A stretch of DNA of 64,000 nt from Allantophomopsis cytisporea (GCA_024752435.1 CP103033.1:868001-932000), one strand, 5' to 3'; positions 10,715-23,639 are shown, counted from the first letter of the stretch. A program made the numbers and translations. The notes: generated from the sequence alone by a model not told the origin.

Positions 10715-12079
10715 CTACCACAAAACAACAAAAGCAACGACAAGCACTAATGCCCCCAGACTAGCCCCACTCTTCGTCTTCCCCGCCTCTCCACTCTGGA
10801 TGATGGTCATGTTCTTCGCATCCGCCAGAATAGCGCTGTCTACCTTCCCGGCGCTGGCCAGCGCGTTGAGCTGCGTGCCGAATGTATTTAGAATGTTCGT
10901 CGATCGTCCAACAGGGCAGAATGTAATTTCCCATCCACCACCTGTGGGGATGATGAAAGTAGAGGTGGTATCATCGTACGCAAACGAATAAGCGTCAGGA
11001 CAGACAGCCTTCGCGGATTTGGAGTACAAGCCTGGCTTGCATTTTTTAGGGTCATCGTAGGAGCCAGTGCAGCAGTCTGAGGGAGCGTTGGTCTTTGCGC
11101 AGGCAGAATAGCAGGGATCGAAGGCGGGACGTTGAATCTTGTCATCTGGGTATGGGTATACGCCATCGCCTGGTTTGGTAGGAGCCGTTTTCTGTAAGTT
11201 CCAGGGACACCAGCGTTCCAGGTCAGCGTTGGTAGTGGTTTGGTCGTAAGGAATTGGGTAGGAGGCATTGGTAGAACCGCCTTCAGTGCCGTATGACGTT
11301 GGGTCTAAGAGGAGGCCCATTGTTGCAATACAAGCGGCATTTGTGAGGTTGGGTGGGATCTCTTGGAGTTCTGGATCATCACCTGGATATCGTTAGTTAT
11401 GTTCATGAAAGTGTATTGAAGTCAGGACCTACCTGGGATATAAGTGAGACCCAATGGAAGATTGTAGCCATCTACCAAGGATATATCATAGTAGGTTTGG
11501 CCATTGTTGGTACCTCCTGCAAGATCAAACTCTGCAAGTGTGACAGGTGTGTCTCCCTGAATGTCAAGTCAGCCAGACGCTCAATACCAAATACAAACAG
11601 ATAAGATAACCTACAGTCACAACGCAATCCAAGACCCCATTACAATCTCCAGTCACACAAGCAGCGCCCGCGCCATTGTTACCATTTAGATTGCTTGCAC
11701 CGGTTCCATCCTCATTGAAAGTGCAGTTCGTTCTCCCCCACACTCGACCCTGCCAATTTGCCCCAACAGTCAAGTTCTTAGTCGAGCCAGCCGCCAGCTC
11801 AAAGCCGCCAGTGTCCGGTCCAGTACCCGCCTGTGATGCAAATGCCGGCCAAATGGTTTCCGAACATAAGTTTGTGACGACAATAGGTATGGAGCTGTCG
11901 CGTTTACTCTTTGGCCGAGAGTTTTGAGGTGATCGGGTTGATAACAAGTCCTCTGATGCTGCATCCGACATGACATTTGCCGATCGAAGAACATTTCCTA
12001 ATGGTATGGAAATATCAAAATGGCTTGACTGCACAGTTGTGCTAGCAGCCAGTCCAAGGAGGATCTGATGGGTCCTCAT
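10715..12079 (-). CDS. Secreted, probably GPI-anchored thaumatin-like protein
   Basis: Three exons on the minus strand, 12079-11615, 11556-11433 and 11382-10715, give 418 residues. Introns are 58 and 50 bp with GTAGGT donors; the second has a CTAAC branch site. The signal peptide is MRTHQILLGLAASTTVQS. The thaumatin fold starts near residue 66 (IPIVVTNLCSETIWPAF) and continues with GGFELAAGSTKNLTVG, WQGRVWGRTNC, GDCNGVLDC, then across the splice GDTPVTLAEFDLAGG and YYDISLVDGYNLPL. The Arg, Glu and Asp residues of the thaumatin REDDD cleft are in place, and the protein is cysteine-rich. The last 26 residues are a spacer and hydrophobic tail (GASLGALVLVVAFVVLW) typical of a GPI-anchor signal. 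Family members bind or hydrolyse beta-1,3-glucan; whether this one is enzymatic is unknown. Splices were chosen to keep the fold continuous. Confidence 0.85.
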
Positions 12080-14104
12080 AATGCCGAGTCTGTTGTTTGG
12101 GTTTCTTTATTTATCGGTCGGTATGTGCTTGTTCGACAATGAATAATATAATAAAAGAATCCAAGAGTCTCGGGAAGTATCTCTGAATCGATAGTCTCAA
12201 AAGCAAGAGAGCAATGATTTCTTATAGAAAAGCAGCGGAATTTCCAGAATGCTCGCGTTTGTCTCGTATCCACAACGGACAATATATTTAGGAATGATAA
12301 TTTCGTAAGGGCGTCAAAGTTGGTATTGTTGCTTTGAAAGAGCAACAAAAAGATAAGGGTATCAATGACAACAACAACAACAATAATAGAAACACCAGAA
12401 CGGTATTCGCAGCACGAACAACCACCAATAGTTCGCGGCTGTAAAGCAAAAGTGGATTCCCTCTTTGAATTGTGGAGTCAAAGGATCAGGTAAGGTCGTG
12501 AATCGTTAGGGAAGTCTTTGAGGGTCAGAAGTAGGATCAGAGGAATAGGCGCCGGCGTAGCACATATATTCTCATTTGCAGTATGCGCGCAATGCAGGGT
12601 CCGTCGCCAATGACGTCGAAGTAGCAATAGATACTTGGATATAACCTTCTTTCGGGCGTTCGCTAAGACTTGGCAAATACCCGTTGCCTTGACAGCACCC
12701 TGGCAGGATCCTCTGTTCTGATTCTCTTGGGGTGTGAGGGACAGGGTGTCTTGGTTGGCTGACGCTTCACCGTTGCTTATCTTTGCTGTTTATGAGAATG
12801 CTTGCGGTGCAATGCTGTGCTATTTGGTGGACAAGGCTGAGGCACAGTGCGGAGAAGCAGGAATGGCATGGAGGGAGGGATGGCGCTTGAGAATGAGGTG
12901 AGGGTATCGTAGAGGGGGATCAGAATTATAATGAATGCTAGTGATCAAACGAATGTGTATGTACCGTACATAACAACATACAATAGGGACAGTAAGTTGT
13001 CGTCAATGCCGTAGACCGACAAAGCTGTAGTCGACATCACCCAGCCCAGCCCTCTCTTCCGACACAGAAATCAACCCCAAATCCCCACTGAATGAAAGCA
13101 AGCGCCACCGAAGGAAGCCTACCAAGACTGCGAGACACCACCAACCACCAACAACAACCTTTACTGCAGCAGTTCAGGGAAGCAGCATGTGTATGTTGAT
13201 AGTACCGCACATACCGAGGCGAGCATGCGCACGAGAAACAAAGACAGAGCAGCATCAGCATGAGCATGAGCATGAGCATGAGCAAGAGCAAGGAATTGGT
13301 GTGAGGAAATGACGTCGCGCAGACGTGCAGGCATGCAGCCGACACGACCGCCACATCTTCGGGGTCTAAACGCCGACGAAGCCTGCGAGAGCCTGCACGT
13401 GGGGTTGTGGCTATTCATATTGGAAACTCTGCAGGTGTGGAGATGGACATCAAATGAGTCGAGTCACGGCCATCTTTGGCTGAGGATACCAGTCGGAGAG
13501 CTTAGATGGTCTTTTCTACAGCGATACTGGGACATGAGGAGTCTACTGTGTGGTGGATAAATTAAGGTATTCAACGAAAGGTTTGGTGGACGAGACAACG
13601 AGAGTCTGGCCGCCAGAGGCTGAGTGAGAGGCGTGGGGCTTAATGTCATGTTTCAGAAGCGCGAGGCGCCGCGCAGAGAAGCCGGCGGGAAAGATGGGAG
13701 GAAACATGGGCTCTATTCGAGGACATCTAACTAGCAGAAGAGCACCAAGACGAAGAAAGTGTTTGAAGCTCATTCGAACACCCATCTCCCCTTCGATCCG
13801 TGACTAAATACTACCCTTCCATAGAATTTCGAAGGGAACACAAATCAAACTATAAAGAACCCTTGATTACGAGCAGGAGCCTTTTACTGGTATATCTCTC
13901 AGAAGTTAAACATCGTAAGGGGAAAAAGAATCATTACAAATGACAAGAAATGCTCCTTGCACAAACAACAAACGCCCCGGCGTCGCCCATAACATCCAAG
14001 CCAAATTTGCAAGCCATCATAATATGTTTGTGGATAGAAGAAGAGTGAAAAGAGTGATCATCGTCAAGAAGGCCGTATACATGCGACGGGAAAGCATCAC
14101 GCGT
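12080..14104. other. Intergenic region with short repeats
   Basis: Upstream of the thaumatin-like gene and downstream of the Hsp70-like gene. Includes a CAACAA/AAT-rich run near 12366-12390 and a GAGCAT hexamer array at 13256-13282. No supported gene. Confidence 0.45.
13256..13282. repeat. GAGCAT hexanucleotide microsatellite
   Basis: A run of CATGAG/GAGCAT units, about four perfect copies with degenerate flanks, in non-coding DNA. Confidence 0.8.
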
Positions 14105-16503
14105 TTAGCGGAATCTGCTCGTGCATCTACCCATAACTTCGCCTTGGCATACCAGCTCGGCTTGGAATTCACTTCCATCGAGGGTGAGGTAGATGTCGAA
14201 GTATACACGGTAGAATGTCCCTTGTGGAGTATCCATACGCTCAAAGTCTTTCTCTAGGTTCTTCTTGGACAGATCGGAGGTTAAAGTGACCACTTCCTTG
14301 ACACCTGTAATTGAGTCAGTATTGCTGAGACGACCTTAGCTTTTGGATACAGAGTTGTAACTTACGGGGATCCTTAGTGTACTCTGGACAGATATCATCA
14401 TCACAAGCATAAAGAATATCCTCGTACATGAGAGTAGCACCCGGCGCGACCTGTCGGAAGAAAGAGACCTTGACAGGCTCACCGATCTTGACACGCTGAC
14501 CTTTTTGCACGAAGATCTGTCTGGTGAATTTGCAACGGTCTTTGCCATCAAGGGATGGAACACGGTATGCCTCTGGGTGGTGTCCCTCCTTGAAAGGCTG
14601 CAATGTTGCCATGAGGTAGTGTCGTCGCGCAACACGACTTGTGACCACTCTCTCACTGATACCTGCGGTGACAGCACCCTTGACGATAGCAGCCACGGAG
14701 TCCATAGGTCGCACAACCTTAGATTGGAACTGTGGGGGGACGTGGAGCTTGATCTGCTGGAACAGATATTCACTTGCACCAAATCCACCCACAACAAGAA
14801 CATTCTGCAAAGAACGGTTTTGGGCCTGAATGGCGATGATTTGGTTTCGAACAAGCTCAAGAATTCTGCCGACGACGGGCTCGAAACATTGGAGGATTTC
14901 CTCGTTGGTGAAAGTCATGTAACCCTCTTCAATACCAGCTTCTGGGAATTCAGCCTCGATACCAACATCTACAGCCCACTTCTGATTGTTGTTACGGAAA
15001 TCGGCCTTGATACGGTTTTCAAAGTCCATGATGCACTTGGCGTAAACTCTACCGGCAGTCTTGGATCCATCTGGCAACTTCATTTTTCTGATCTTTGTTC
15101 GAAGGATGTTGCTGAAATTTCGGTTGAGGGCAGTTGAACCGCAAGAGTCTCCAGAACCAGCTGTACACTCAGCAACCGTGAAGGGTGATTCCTCCTCTAC
15201 TTCGTATGCGATCAAATCGACGGTTCCACCACCGCAATCCACAATAAGCACAGCATCATGAACCTTCAAGTTCAATAGACCAGTCTTAGAGCAGAACATG
15301 GCAGCAGCTTCAGGTTCCGTAATCAATGTGAGGCGGTTGTCGTTCTCATCTCGCAGGAAACCAGCTTGGATAGCGGCAGCACGGGTTGCGGCCTTTCCAG
15401 CGTCGTTCCAAATTGCCGGGACCGTAAGGAAGTATCGGATATTTCGTTCCTCACGGTTGAACACTTCACCCAGTGTCTTCTGAAGCTGGGCTCTCATCGC
15501 CTGGCGAAGCTTGAAGAGGTAGTCAGCTGCAACATCGATTTCGGACTTTCCTGGAGGAAGGGGCGGAAGGTTGATTGGGTCGATATATGTGTTTCCGGAA
15601 AGCATGAGCTGAAGCTTGAACCATTCGACCTTCTGTACTCCTGGCTTTGGATATCCTGTCGGCGCCAATGCATCTGCAATATCTGGTCCCCATCCTACCA
15701 CCTTCTGGTACTGATCGTAGTAAAGCACAGTTGGAATCTATGATGATGTCAGCCTTTATCTTTGCATAGCACAACCCATTACCAACCTTCTGCTTTGTGT
15801 ATGATCCGGCACCTGGCCATTCTGTAATAATGTCTTCCTTGGCTTCATTGCCCGTCGCGAATGCAAATGCTACTCCGGAGAACGTAGTACCCTGGAGTGG
15901 GAGATTAGTACTAGTCTCTGGACAGATCAGACCACCATTACTTACAAAATCAATACCGACGATAAGCTGTGCTTTACTTCGCCCTGCTCCCTCAACTTCA
16001 TGCGCACTGTTTCGGTTTGTTGGATATGGCATAGGTTGTAGTCCACTGCCATGTCCTTGAGTCGGGTACGGTGCTTGAGCACCACCATATTGCGGGGGGC
16101 CACTCTGTGGCATTGATTGGTTTGGTGGAGGACCGTATCCTCCGTGTTGCGGAGGATAACCGCCCGCCGGTGTAGTATTGATCGGAGGAGGACCGCCGAG
16201 CATTTGTGATGGAGGAGTTCGTGGGCCAGAAGTGGGAGCTGGGCTCATAGGACTTTGTGTCCGATGAGCTTGTACATTCGGGCCACCCGGGGATGAGTTG
16301 GAAGTGTAACTGGGAGGTCTACCAATTCCACCTGGATGGTTCATTGGAAGGCTGTTTGTTGAGGCGGCTGCAGAAGAAGCTTCAGGATTGCTCAATTGTT
16401 GCGGCGGTAATGTGGGCGTCTGTTGATTTTGTAAAGTTGGGACGTTGACCTGGGATTTGCGCTTGGAGCCACCAAAGCCAAGATTCTTGAATCGTGAGCT
16501 CAT
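14105..16503 (-). CDS. Hsp70-like (HSPA12-type) protein with disordered N-terminus
   Basis: Four exons, 16503-15946, 15891-15787, 15737-14366 and 14304-14105, encode 744 residues; introns are 54, 49 and 61 bp. Residues 1-175 are a Pro/Gly/Ser/Gln-rich disordered tail (MSSRFKNLGFGGSKRKSQV...). The actin/Hsp70 ATPase then starts at LIVGIDFGTTFSGVAFAF (residues 183-186 end exon 1), with phosphate-2 loop VLIVDCGGGTVDLIAYEV and adenosine motif NVLVVGGFGASEYLFQQ. The region after the ATPase is only about 180 residues and does not resemble the usual Hsp70 peptide-binding domain or its EEVD tail, so it matches the atypical HSPA12-like family common in ascomycetes, whose clients are poorly known. The start at 16503 is the first ATG following an upstream TATA-poor leader; an in-frame ATG at 16674 would prepend 57 arginine-rich residues and is less likely. 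The last exon completes a beta-rich C-terminus (YRVYFDIYLTLDGSEFQAEL). Confidence 0.85.
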
Positions 16504-18400
16504 AAGGACGTGAGTATGTTTGCGTCTGGAGGGGAAAAGACGGTTTGTAAGACACTCGGAGGCAATGTAGTGCTTGGGGGGGAAATGAGGAGGCTGACTG
16601 TCCGTCTGGAATCGCCTACGTCGAGGTCGGTCTCGTACTACTTCCCTTGGTACAGGACGATCTGTGTATGGCACGGTAGACTGGAGAAGGCTGTGGACTG
16701 GCTGGCTCTAAGTAGGTAAGGTAAGGTAGGTAGGAAGGTATTTGCACTGCACTGCACGGCTGAGCTGTTTCTGGCTGTGGTGCTCTAGAATGGCTGGGCT
16801 TTTTTTGTTGTGTAACGGCGAACAACTCACGAAAGCTGCGGAGGGGCTGTACCTGTACAGATAGATCCACGAGACGGCGGAGGAGAAGAGTAGCTGCGGT
16901 GGTGGGTAGAAGGGAAGAGACAGATGGAGGCGAATTCTTGCTTGTTTGTGTTCCAAGTCTCTCTTTTTCCTCTTTCCTTCTTTCTCTCTGTCTCTTCTTG
17001 TGTTCTTTCGGTCTTGTTTTCTTAAGATGGGAGATGGGGAGGGGGGAAGATGCGAGGCAGATGTATGAAGAAGAAACCCCCAAGCTCAGCAGCTTCTGCA
17101 GACAAGGAACAAGGTTTGATTTTGCTACAAACACGTGGATTATGGTTGTAACAATTGTTAGGATTCTGGTAGGATTACGAATAATAATGGGATTCTGAAT
17201 TGAATGTGCTGGTTCTTCTCTTTTTTTGTTTATGAAGAATGGGCAAAGGTGAGTCGAGTGATGGAACGCACCAGGCTGGAGGGGCGGTTGTGTAGCTATG
17301 TGGTTGGTTGTTTGGGGGAGAGGGTGGAATTGGTGGGGGGTCCGTCTTGGGGCTGTCTGAGCTGAGAAGGATTGCGCTTCCTTTGTTCACAGTTTTGAAA
17401 TTCAAGACAGACAAGCTGAGATGGGTGAGATGTCTTAACTCAACCCAACAACACAGCGCAAAGCATCGATCAATGAAAGAGCCCACCGCACGTGCGCGCG
17501 ATGTGACATTTCCGACGACCGTGGTATCTCTGCTTCTTTATCATCGTCTTTTGCTTTTATGTCAGTATGTATCATGAACGTTCAACAAACATCCATTCAC
17601 CTGGTGGCAATGAGACTTTTGACAGTGAAAGATCCAAGCCTCTGCCACTGTAAATGGATAGATACACGGAATACTTTCGTCCCATCTTATGATTGGGAAA
17701 TGCTCTGCGGAGTAAACGTCAGTGCTCGGGCGCAGTCCTCCTGGCGTCCATCTCACGCAGAGTTGAGCCACGCCTGCTATGCCTGCTAATGTTTAACCGG
17801 TTCGACTTTTGCGGTGTGGTGATCTACTCGGTAGAGGCTGAGCTTACTCGTTATCCTTGACATTTGACACATCCGAAGACTGAAGGGCTGTCTTTCAAAG
17901 AGAAATCGACCGGCATCTTGGAGGATGGCTAAGTCTGAGTCGGAAGGGCGTCGGTGGGCTTGCAAGGCAAATAGAGATAAAAGATAGGCGTAGTAACCCA
18001 TTACCACCATATTCCCTACGAAAGTGAACGGTACTGTCTTAGATTCACCGTCAATCACGACATGTTGCAAAGTGACAGACGCAGTAAAGAGATAAAGACG
18101 ACTTTTTTTATTTTTACTGAACAGTCAAGAGATGATATATACACGAATATTGTCCAGTGTAAGGCTGTTTTTCGTTCAATACTGAAGTGGATTAAAGCCC
18201 AGTGACCATTATCAAATGAGGCTCCGTGCTGCATGCGCCTCTGCAACAAACAGCAATTTGGAAGATTGTAAGGAGCATTTATGGATACGAGACTGGCGGT
18301 TTTCGTTGTTGGCATGTGTTGTACGTACAGACGTGGAGTAGTGCACAACTCGGAAAGAAAACAAGAAAAAAAGAGAGAATTGACAGAAATGGAAGTATAA

Positions 18401-18530
18401 TAGAAGAGAAAGAGAGAAAGAAAGAAAGAAAGAAAGAGGAAAAAAAGAACAAAAAAAGGGAACATGAAAATGAAAAATAAAGAAGAAAAAGATTCATTTC
18501 TTCTTCTTCTCCTTCTTCCTCCTCTTCTAA
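18401..18530. repeat. Polypurine GAAA tract followed by TTC-rich tract
   Basis: Tetranucleotide AGAA/GAAA units dominate the left half and TTCTTC/TCC units the right half, giving purine-rich then pyrimidine-rich strands about 40 bases apart. The two halves are roughly complementary and could fold back. Confidence 0.7.
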
Positions 18531-21147
18531 GGAGTAGATAAGAAAATGACGATAATTGATAAAGGAAGATAAAATCCATACGGATGGAGTACTACGTACA
18601 TACAAGTTCATAGTATCTCAGACATGTCGCACTCACATTGCACACACCAAGTCGATCACCTTGAGCCTTTATGTATGCCTGTCATAAGCCACAACATCCG
18701 TAGATATCGAGATAGCCAGCCACAGATCAACAGATCTTGGGAAGGCACCAATTGCTCGCATATACATACACACATATGTACATACAAATACGCACGTCCT
18801 CCCACTCTTCGAAAAGCGAGAGAAGCGCCCGAGCCTGAATGAAGCCTTGGGCGGCCACGAAAGAGCGGTTGATCAGCTGATCACCTCGATCTACCGGCCA
18901 TCTTCTGCTGCTCACGGCCATTTTCTCCGAAAGCGTGTAGAAATCCTTGAGAGGAATCAGGACCCTAGAAAGAGAAAAAGAAAAAGAAAAAGCATACAGC
19001 AGGCAGACACGAGAGTATGTATGTACGTACATACGTAGAATCCAGCATGTCCGGCTCTTGTCTCTTTTTTGTTGCGTGTGGAGTACTCCAGTCTCCAGAC
19101 CTTTCTCCAGGTTCGGGAAGATAGGATGCGCGGAGAGACGTGTATCCCCATCGATGACAGAGTTCAGTAATGCTGCTCCGAGAGGGTGAGTGATGAGGAG
19201 CTGTCCGTATCAACAGAACAGCATCGTAGAGGTGAAGAGACCTCATGAACTCTTTCCAAACTCCCAGACGGTACGGGACCTATCAACCACATGTTGCACG
19301 TACGATATTCCTCTCCATACCCAGTCTTCTTACCATGTGCTATATAGATCAATACCACTCATCTGAAGTTTTCCTTGCTGCAACAAAGGCGTCAAATGCA
19401 AAGTCAAGTAAACTTGTAAATACCACCAAAGGACTACAGAGCAAAGGAGCATCTTCAGCGTCATCACCATTCAAACATATTCCCACGCGGTCAAGTACAG
19501 AAAGCGGTGAAGAAAAATCTCCCCCTTTGCCAAAGCTTGCACAAGCACTTACAACTCAACCTCATCTTATCCTCACACTCATCTCACGAGTCACACTCAC
19601 GCACACGCACACACACACAAGGTCGCCGTCCCTCGGACATCATCAAAAGCCTCATGCAACCAGCGCGCGAATCTCGATTGCTCTTTCGGCAGACTCCCAG
19701 CCTGAACTAACCTAACCATGCGGCCCCTCCCACCTCGGTGCTATTCCACACCATCCATCCCCATTCTCATTGGCATTCGCGACATTTTCATCTCCATTCG
19801 CGTCAAAAGTAGCCACTGGCTACGACATCATAGCGGGCCCCTCCCCCCCCCCTGGCCCAAGCCGGTCTTTTCCAGCCTCAGATTCGCCGAAGTCAGAGAG
19901 CACGCTATTTGCGACGCGCCGGATTTCACTCCTTGTGAAAGGGACAAGAAAAAAGAAAAAAGAAAAAAAAAAAAACTCCCCGAGATGTACCGCTACTTTG
20001 AGGGCTGGGTGATGCTTTTCGAAATGCTCATTGATGGGACTTTTGAGGAATATACAGATCGAATAGGCTCTTGATCGCTGGGCGAGAAAAGCGCAGAGAA
20101 ATCATGCGTGGTATTTCTGTACTACGTAGAGCGCACACAGTATTTCGTGTGTTCTAGCACGGAAGCGAAGATGTTCTTCGTTCTCATTAGTATGTATTTA
20201 CCCTGTGCAAGAGCGGTAGCCAGAATGGTCAGAGCTGCTACAGCCAGCCGAGTGCTTCTTGCAATACGGTAACTATTATCTAGGTAGGGTAGGTAGGTAG
20301 GTCGGTAGATATCTTGCGGCTCATGTCACGTAGACTTAATTCCAAGCACTCCGTACAAGCAGTCTGGAATTCTAAACGGATTAGTATGTATGTATAACGG
20401 TGTATGGAGTATAGGGAACACTTCAACACATTGTAGAAGAGAGGGACGAGAGTAAAGTGAAGTTGAAGAGGACTGAATACATTCAATGATTCCGAGGCAC
20501 GTTCCGCCGAGCTCTCTCTCTCTCCTCTCCAGGATGATTTTCTTGCTCCAGTCAATCGCTTGTCGATGCTCCAGACTGGGGAAGAAAGGGACCACAATTA
20601 TTATCTGATGCATGTCGATTCAATGTCAGTGGCACTGTGAGGACAGCAGTACCACATATTCGAAGAGGAAGAGACCATCGCTTGCAAGTCTGGAAAGAAA
20701 CGTTACCTGCTGACCATCTGCTGTTTCTTGCCAGTATACCTAATTCTCTGTTGCTTCTCCTTGATGGAACATCTCGGCTCCTCTCTGGTCCTTTTCGTTG
20801 CTTGTTTGCTGCAGATAAGATCCGTTCTGTCTGAGTCTATCCGTGTAAGAGTCCCCTGCTTTCCTACAGTACTGGACTGGAGCATGTATAGATAGATGTA
20901 TACAAACACATCTCCATCCATCCATCCAGCCATACATACATACATCCATACACAGTAGACTGGCTGCCATCAGTTCATGCTCCTCGGCCAGTTACCATCT
21001 TATTGTACGATAGATTGTGCCGCTGTCTATTGTCTGTTGGCTGTTGGTGCTTGTCTATCCGAGTCTTTTCCTCAAATCCAATTCGGTGGCCAAGATGAAT
21101 AGCTCCGGCAAGACGCCAAAGGCCGGGATTACCATCCCAAGCAAATC

Positions 21148-21178
21148 CAGTCAGTCAGTCAGTCAGTCAGTCAGTCAG
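21148..21178. repeat. CAGT tetranucleotide microsatellite
   Basis: Seven uninterrupted CAGT units followed by CAG, about 700 bases upstream of the glucokinase ATG, probably in promoter or leader DNA. Confidence 0.9.
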
Positions 21179-21587
21179 ACGCATACAATCGATATCCCTC
21201 GTCGTAACCCACATCCATACCCAAAATACCTTATTTGCCCGATTAGCAATTATCATTCGTAGCTTTAAATCCATTTTCCACTACCACGACTACAGTACTG
21301 CTACTACTGCTACTACTACCACCATCACTACTACTACCATCCATACACATCCATCCACCCCCTCCTCCTCCACTCATACCACACCCAACTGACCACCAAC
21401 TGACCACACCTCTCTCTCTCTGCCCAGATTCATGACAGCTGCCCCTCCAACACCATCATCTCTGAGCGGCCCCACATTGCCCTCGACACTCCTTCTCGAT
21501 TCTCCCTCTCGCTCACACAAAATATCTCATCAAATACCTTTCAGTGTTCTTCAACTTGCAAGCTTTGCAATTCTTCTCGTTGTCTTG

Positions 21588-21680
21588 GTATGTATTCCCC
21601 CCCACACACAATGCCTGTCTGCCTTGGACTTTTCTGATGTCATTCTTTCAATGCTGACTGCGGGGCATGGAACAATATAG
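21588..21680 (+). other. Putative 5'-UTR intron of the glucokinase gene
   Basis: A GTATGT donor at 21588, a GCTGAC branch-like site at 21653-21658 and a TATAG acceptor at 21679-21680 bracket 93 bp upstream of the start codon. The spacing suits a fungal intron. Transcript data are needed; sequence support only. Confidence 0.35.
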
Positions 21681-21851
21681 ATCCTACAATTCTTCTTCAC
21701 CTCCGAATCCTTTGGTTTGGTCTCCTATAATCAGATCCCTCAGAGATACTCTCCCACATTTACATCACCGCGTGCGACTTTGCCCAACGATTTGACTTGC
21801 GAGAGTCCTCATCCGTTCCCTACCGAACAACCCGTTTCCCGCCTACAGAAG

Positions 21852-23639
21852 ATGACTCTCCTCGAGGAAGCAAAGCGCATTGCCGCTGAGTTCGAATACA
21901 CCGACGAAGATGTCAAGAAGGGAGTTAGGGAATTTGTCAAGCAGATGGGTATGTTATCGCATTGTCTGAGAAGCAATCACATGAAGGTACAATTGGCTGA
22001 CATGATCGCGTATAGGTGAGGGTTTGGAAAAGAATGGAACACCATTGAGCCAGATCCCAACATACGTGACCGGCGTTCCAAATGGCACAGAAAAGGTAAG
22101 CTATAAGTACAATCTCTAACCTGAAAATCAATTGACCAATTTTAGGGTCTCTACTTGGCTGTGGATTTGGGAGGAACCAACTTCCGTGTCTGCTCTATTC
22201 AGCTTCACGGTGATACCACTTTCAGCCTCACACAATCTAAGGTCCCAATTCCAAGGGAATTGATGGTTGCAAAGACCGCCAAGGAGCTCTTCTCTTTCTT
22301 GGCTAAGCAGATTGAGAACTTCCTCAAGACTCATCACGAGGATCACTTCGAGGCTGCTGTTAGAAGGCGCCAAACATCCACTGCTGAGGGAGGCTTCAAG
22401 GACGAGCACATTTTCCGTCTTGGATTCACTTTCTCTTTCCCAGTTGAGCAGATTGGTATTAACCGCGGTAACCTCATCCGCTGGACCAAGGGTTTCGACA
22501 TTGCGGACGCTGTTGGAAAGGATGTGTGCGCTCTTCTCCAGGAGGAGATTGACTTGCTTCACCTTCCAGTCCGTGTCGCAGCTCTTGTCAACGATACCGT
22601 CGGTACCTTGATGTCCCGCTCCTACACCTCCCCAGGAAAGTCGGGAACTCTTCTCGGTGCCATTTTCGGCACTGGAACCAACGGCGCATACGTTGAGAAG
22701 CTTGCAAACATTAAGAAGCCACTTGCTGGCGACTACGATAAGACCACCGGCGAGATGGTCGTAAACACTGAGTGGGGTTCTTTTGACAACCACCTCTCCG
22801 TTCTTCCTACCACCCCAGCCGACAAGATTCTCGATCGCGACTCTCCAAACCCAGGTGTCCAAATGTTCGAGAAGCGCATTTCCGGCATGTTCTTGGGTGA
22901 GATTCTCAGAGTTGTCCTTACCGAAATGATCAAGGACCCAAAGGTCGCCCTTTTCAGAGACGACAACTCTTCTTCTAACGACTACAAATCCACCACATGC
23001 ATTGACGATAACTCCCCGCTCTTCACCCAATGGGCCGTTGACTCCTCCATTCTCTCCATCGCCGAAGCCGACAACTCGATTGGTCTCCGTGCTCTCCGCC
23101 AGGAACTTGACAAGTCCCTTGGTGTATCGGCCGCCTCCCACGAGGACGCTCAAGCCGTCAAGGAGATCGCACACGCAATCGGTAAGCGCGCTGCGCGCCT
23201 CTCCGCCGTCGCCATTGCCGGAGTAGTCCTCCAGTCCGGCCGTCTCGCACACCCAGGCAACGCAGGCGTCAAGTCCAGCTCCGCCATCGTCAACGACCTC
23301 AAGAACTTGTCCGTCGCTGAGGCTGCTAAGGCCACCGCTGACAAGCTTCAGGATGCCGCTGCACCAGTTTTCGGTACTACTGGCCCTTCTGAGGAGGATA
23401 TCGTCGATATCGGTGTTGACGGTTCCCTCGTCGAGTTCTACCCAGACTTCGAGGGTCTCATGCGTGAAGCTCTCCGCGCCGTACCAGAGCTCGGCGTCAT
23501 TGGCGAGAAGAAGATCAGAATTGGCATTGCTAAGGATGGATCCGGTGTTGGTGCTGCGCTTATTGCGCTTGTTGCGGCTAAGATGGAGAAGCAGGAGGCT
23601 CTCAATGCGGCTGCGAGGGAGGCCGGTGAGGAAGACTAA
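21852..23639 (+). CDS. GLK1: Glucokinase (hexokinase family)
   Basis: Phosphorylates glucose at C6 with ATP, the entry step of glycolysis, in the cytosol. Three exons, 21852-21948, 22016-22095 and 22146-23639, give 556 residues; introns are 67 and 50 bp with GTATGT and GTAAGC donors. The protein starts MTLLEEAKRIAAEFEY, the usual start of ascomycete glucokinases rather than the MVGLGPR-type hexokinases. Landmarks: phosphate-1 LAVDLGGTNFRVCSI, the sugar-binding loop LGFTFSFPVEQ, catalytic Asp in VALVNDTVGTLMS, GAIFGTGTNGAYVE, NTEWGSFDNHLSVLP and IAKDGSGVGAALIAL near the end. The upstream frame stays open for 45 codons but has no ATG, so 21852 is the first possible start. The coding part shows strong C-ending codon bias, fitting high expression. 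A 374-codon antisense frame over exon 3 is a by-product of that bias. Confidence 0.95.

Larger units (their letters stand above)
16504..21587. other. Long intergenic region rich in microsatellites
   Basis: About 5 kb between the divergently transcribed Hsp70-like and glucokinase genes. It holds many simple repeats: GGTAA/GGTAG at 16712-16735, polypurine GAAA near 18405-18440, TTC near 18495-18530, TAGG at 20282-20306, CCAT/CATA near 20917-20960, and ACT/CTA near 21280-21345. Reading frames here come from these repeats and show no domain. No RNA gene is recognised. The right end holds the glucokinase leader. Confidence 0.5.

Noticed and set aside
14505..15137. 210-codon plus-strand frame over the Hsp70-like gene
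   Set aside because: Shadow of the well-supported minus-strand ATPase exon; no domain.
18055..18579. 174-codon Phe/Leu/Ser-rich frame resembling a membrane protein
   Set aside because: It is the translation of polypurine/polypyrimidine microsatellites; all six frames here are low complexity.
22128..23252. 374-codon antisense frame over glucokinase exon 3
   Set aside because: It mirrors the third-codon-position bias of a strongly expressed gene and has no motif of its own.
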